Assembly (NCBI GenBank): GCA_903928615.1
Contig: CAIYRJ010000367.1
Span: 1 to 7,190, forward strand
Direction: 5' to 3'
Source of the DNA: an uncultured Actinomycetes bacterium
Lineage (GTDB): Bacteria > Actinomycetota > Thermoleophilia > Miltoncostaeales > Miltoncostaeaceae
DNA length: 7,190 nt
Below, piece by piece: positions 6,582 to 7,190 of the stretch. A program made the position numbers and the translations under genes. Below the pieces are notes generated by a model that did not search any database, was not told where the DNA came from, and worked only from the letters and a program-made list of their open reading frames with translations. Each line of letters begins with the position of its first letter. Position 1 is the stretch's first letter.

Positions 6582-7190
6582 CCCCAGCGCCCCTGCACGA
6601 GGCGCTGGGCGCCGCGCGGGCACTGGCCCTGCGCCTGCCCGCGGAGGACGTCGCCCTGCGCGACCTGGTGGGCCGCGTGCTTGCGGCCGACGTGGCAGCG
6701 CGGTGCGACCTTCCCGCCGCCGACTGCTCGGCGATGGACGGCTGGGCCGTGCGGGCCGCCAACCTGCCCGGCCAGCTGACGGTGGTGGGCGAGTCGCGTG
6801 CGGGAGCGCCGTGGAGTGGCACGCTGGCGGGCGGCCAGGCGGTGCGCATCTCCACCGGCGCGCTGGTGCCCGACGGTGCCGACACCATCCTGCGGCTCGA
6901 AGAGGGCGAGGACGACGGCCGTGCCGTGCTCACCACCACCACGCCCGGCATGGGCCGCGACATCCGCTTCGCGGCAGAGGACCTGCGCCAGGGCCGCGTG
7001 GTGCTGGCCGCGGGCACGCGCATTGGCGCACGCCATGTGGGCATCGTGGCCGCGGCGGGGCACGCCGCGGTGCCGTGCCATGCCCGCGCACGGGTAGCCA
7101 TCGTCGCCACCGGAAGCGAGCTGGTGCCACCCGGCGGCCCGGTGTCGCACGGCACGGTGTTCGACTCGAACCGGTACGCGCTGGCCGCGC
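6578..7190 (+). CDS. moeA: Molybdopterin molybdenumtransferase MoeA (3' end cut off by window edge)
   Basis: MoeA inserts molybdate into adenylated molybdopterin, releasing AMP and giving active Mo cofactor. The first 204 residues are present, about half of the usual 400 or so, and the frame is still open at the right edge. Family motifs run in order: PAADCSAMDGWAVR at 46-59 with the conserved Asp at D54, GESRAG at 71-76, AVRISTGALVPDGADTI at 88-104, GMGRDIRFAAEDLRQG at 124-139, VAIVATGSELVPPG at 173-186 opening the MoaB/MogA-like molybdopterin-binding domain, and FDSN at 195-198. The GTG at 6578 is the only sensible start, because the next ATG is inside the SAMDG motif. There is no clear ribosome binding site, which fits coupling to the upstream gene. 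It is read divergently from moaA. A MoeA paralogue serving another Mo/W enzyme cannot be excluded without the rest of the genome. Confidence 0.95.
   Translation, partial: MTPAPLHEALGAARALALRLPAEDVALRDLVGRVLAADVAARCDLPAADCSAMDGWAVRAANLPGQLTVVGESRAGAPWSGTLAGGQAVRISTGALVPDGADTILRLEEGEDDGRAVLTTTTPGMGRDIRFAAEDLRQGRVVLAAGTRIGARHVGIVAAAGHAAVPCHARARVAIVATGSELVPPGGPVSHGTVFDSNRYALAA

Noticed and set aside
6307..7155. N-terminal extension of the moaA frame to a 610-residue protein
   Set aside because: The extra part is antisense to moeA and the DUF6457 gene and has shadow-like composition. MoaA is complete from 6306 at the normal family length.

Overview
The window is GC-rich DNA, dense with genes, from a bacterium that respires nitrate. 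It most likely comes from a high-GC actinomycete-type lineage. The evidence is heavy third-position G/C use, GTG starts, long antisense open frames, and a small protein of the DUF6457 type, a family I know mainly from Actinomycetota. Species cannot be fixed from the sequence alone.

Layout. On the minus strand, read right to left, are moaA (6306-5323), a 100-bp non-coding gap rich in inverted repeats, narG (5222-1554) and narH (1554 to the left edge, where it is still open). narG and narH overlap by one base (TGATG). On the plus strand, leaving from a 59-bp divergent gap, are a 71-residue DUF6457-like gene (6366-6581) and moeA (6578 to the right edge, still open). These two overlap by four bases (GTGA). 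The genes expected next, narJ and narI on the left and the rest of moeA on the right, lie outside the window.

How it works together. NarG and NarH are the catalytic and electron-transfer subunits of the membrane-attached, cytoplasm-facing respiratory nitrate reductase. NarG needs a bis-molybdopterin guanine dinucleotide cofactor. MoaA catalyses the first committed step of molybdenum cofactor synthesis from GTP, and MoeA inserts molybdate at the end of the pathway. The window is therefore a nitrate respiration locus packaged with genes for its own cofactor supply.

Novelty. All the large genes belong to well-known families, with catalytic and metal-binding residues intact. I see no mobile element, CRISPR array, RNA gene or clearly undescribed system. 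The points most worth a second look are the uncharacterised DUF6457 gene coupled to moeA and the perfect 8-bp inverted repeat just upstream of narG.
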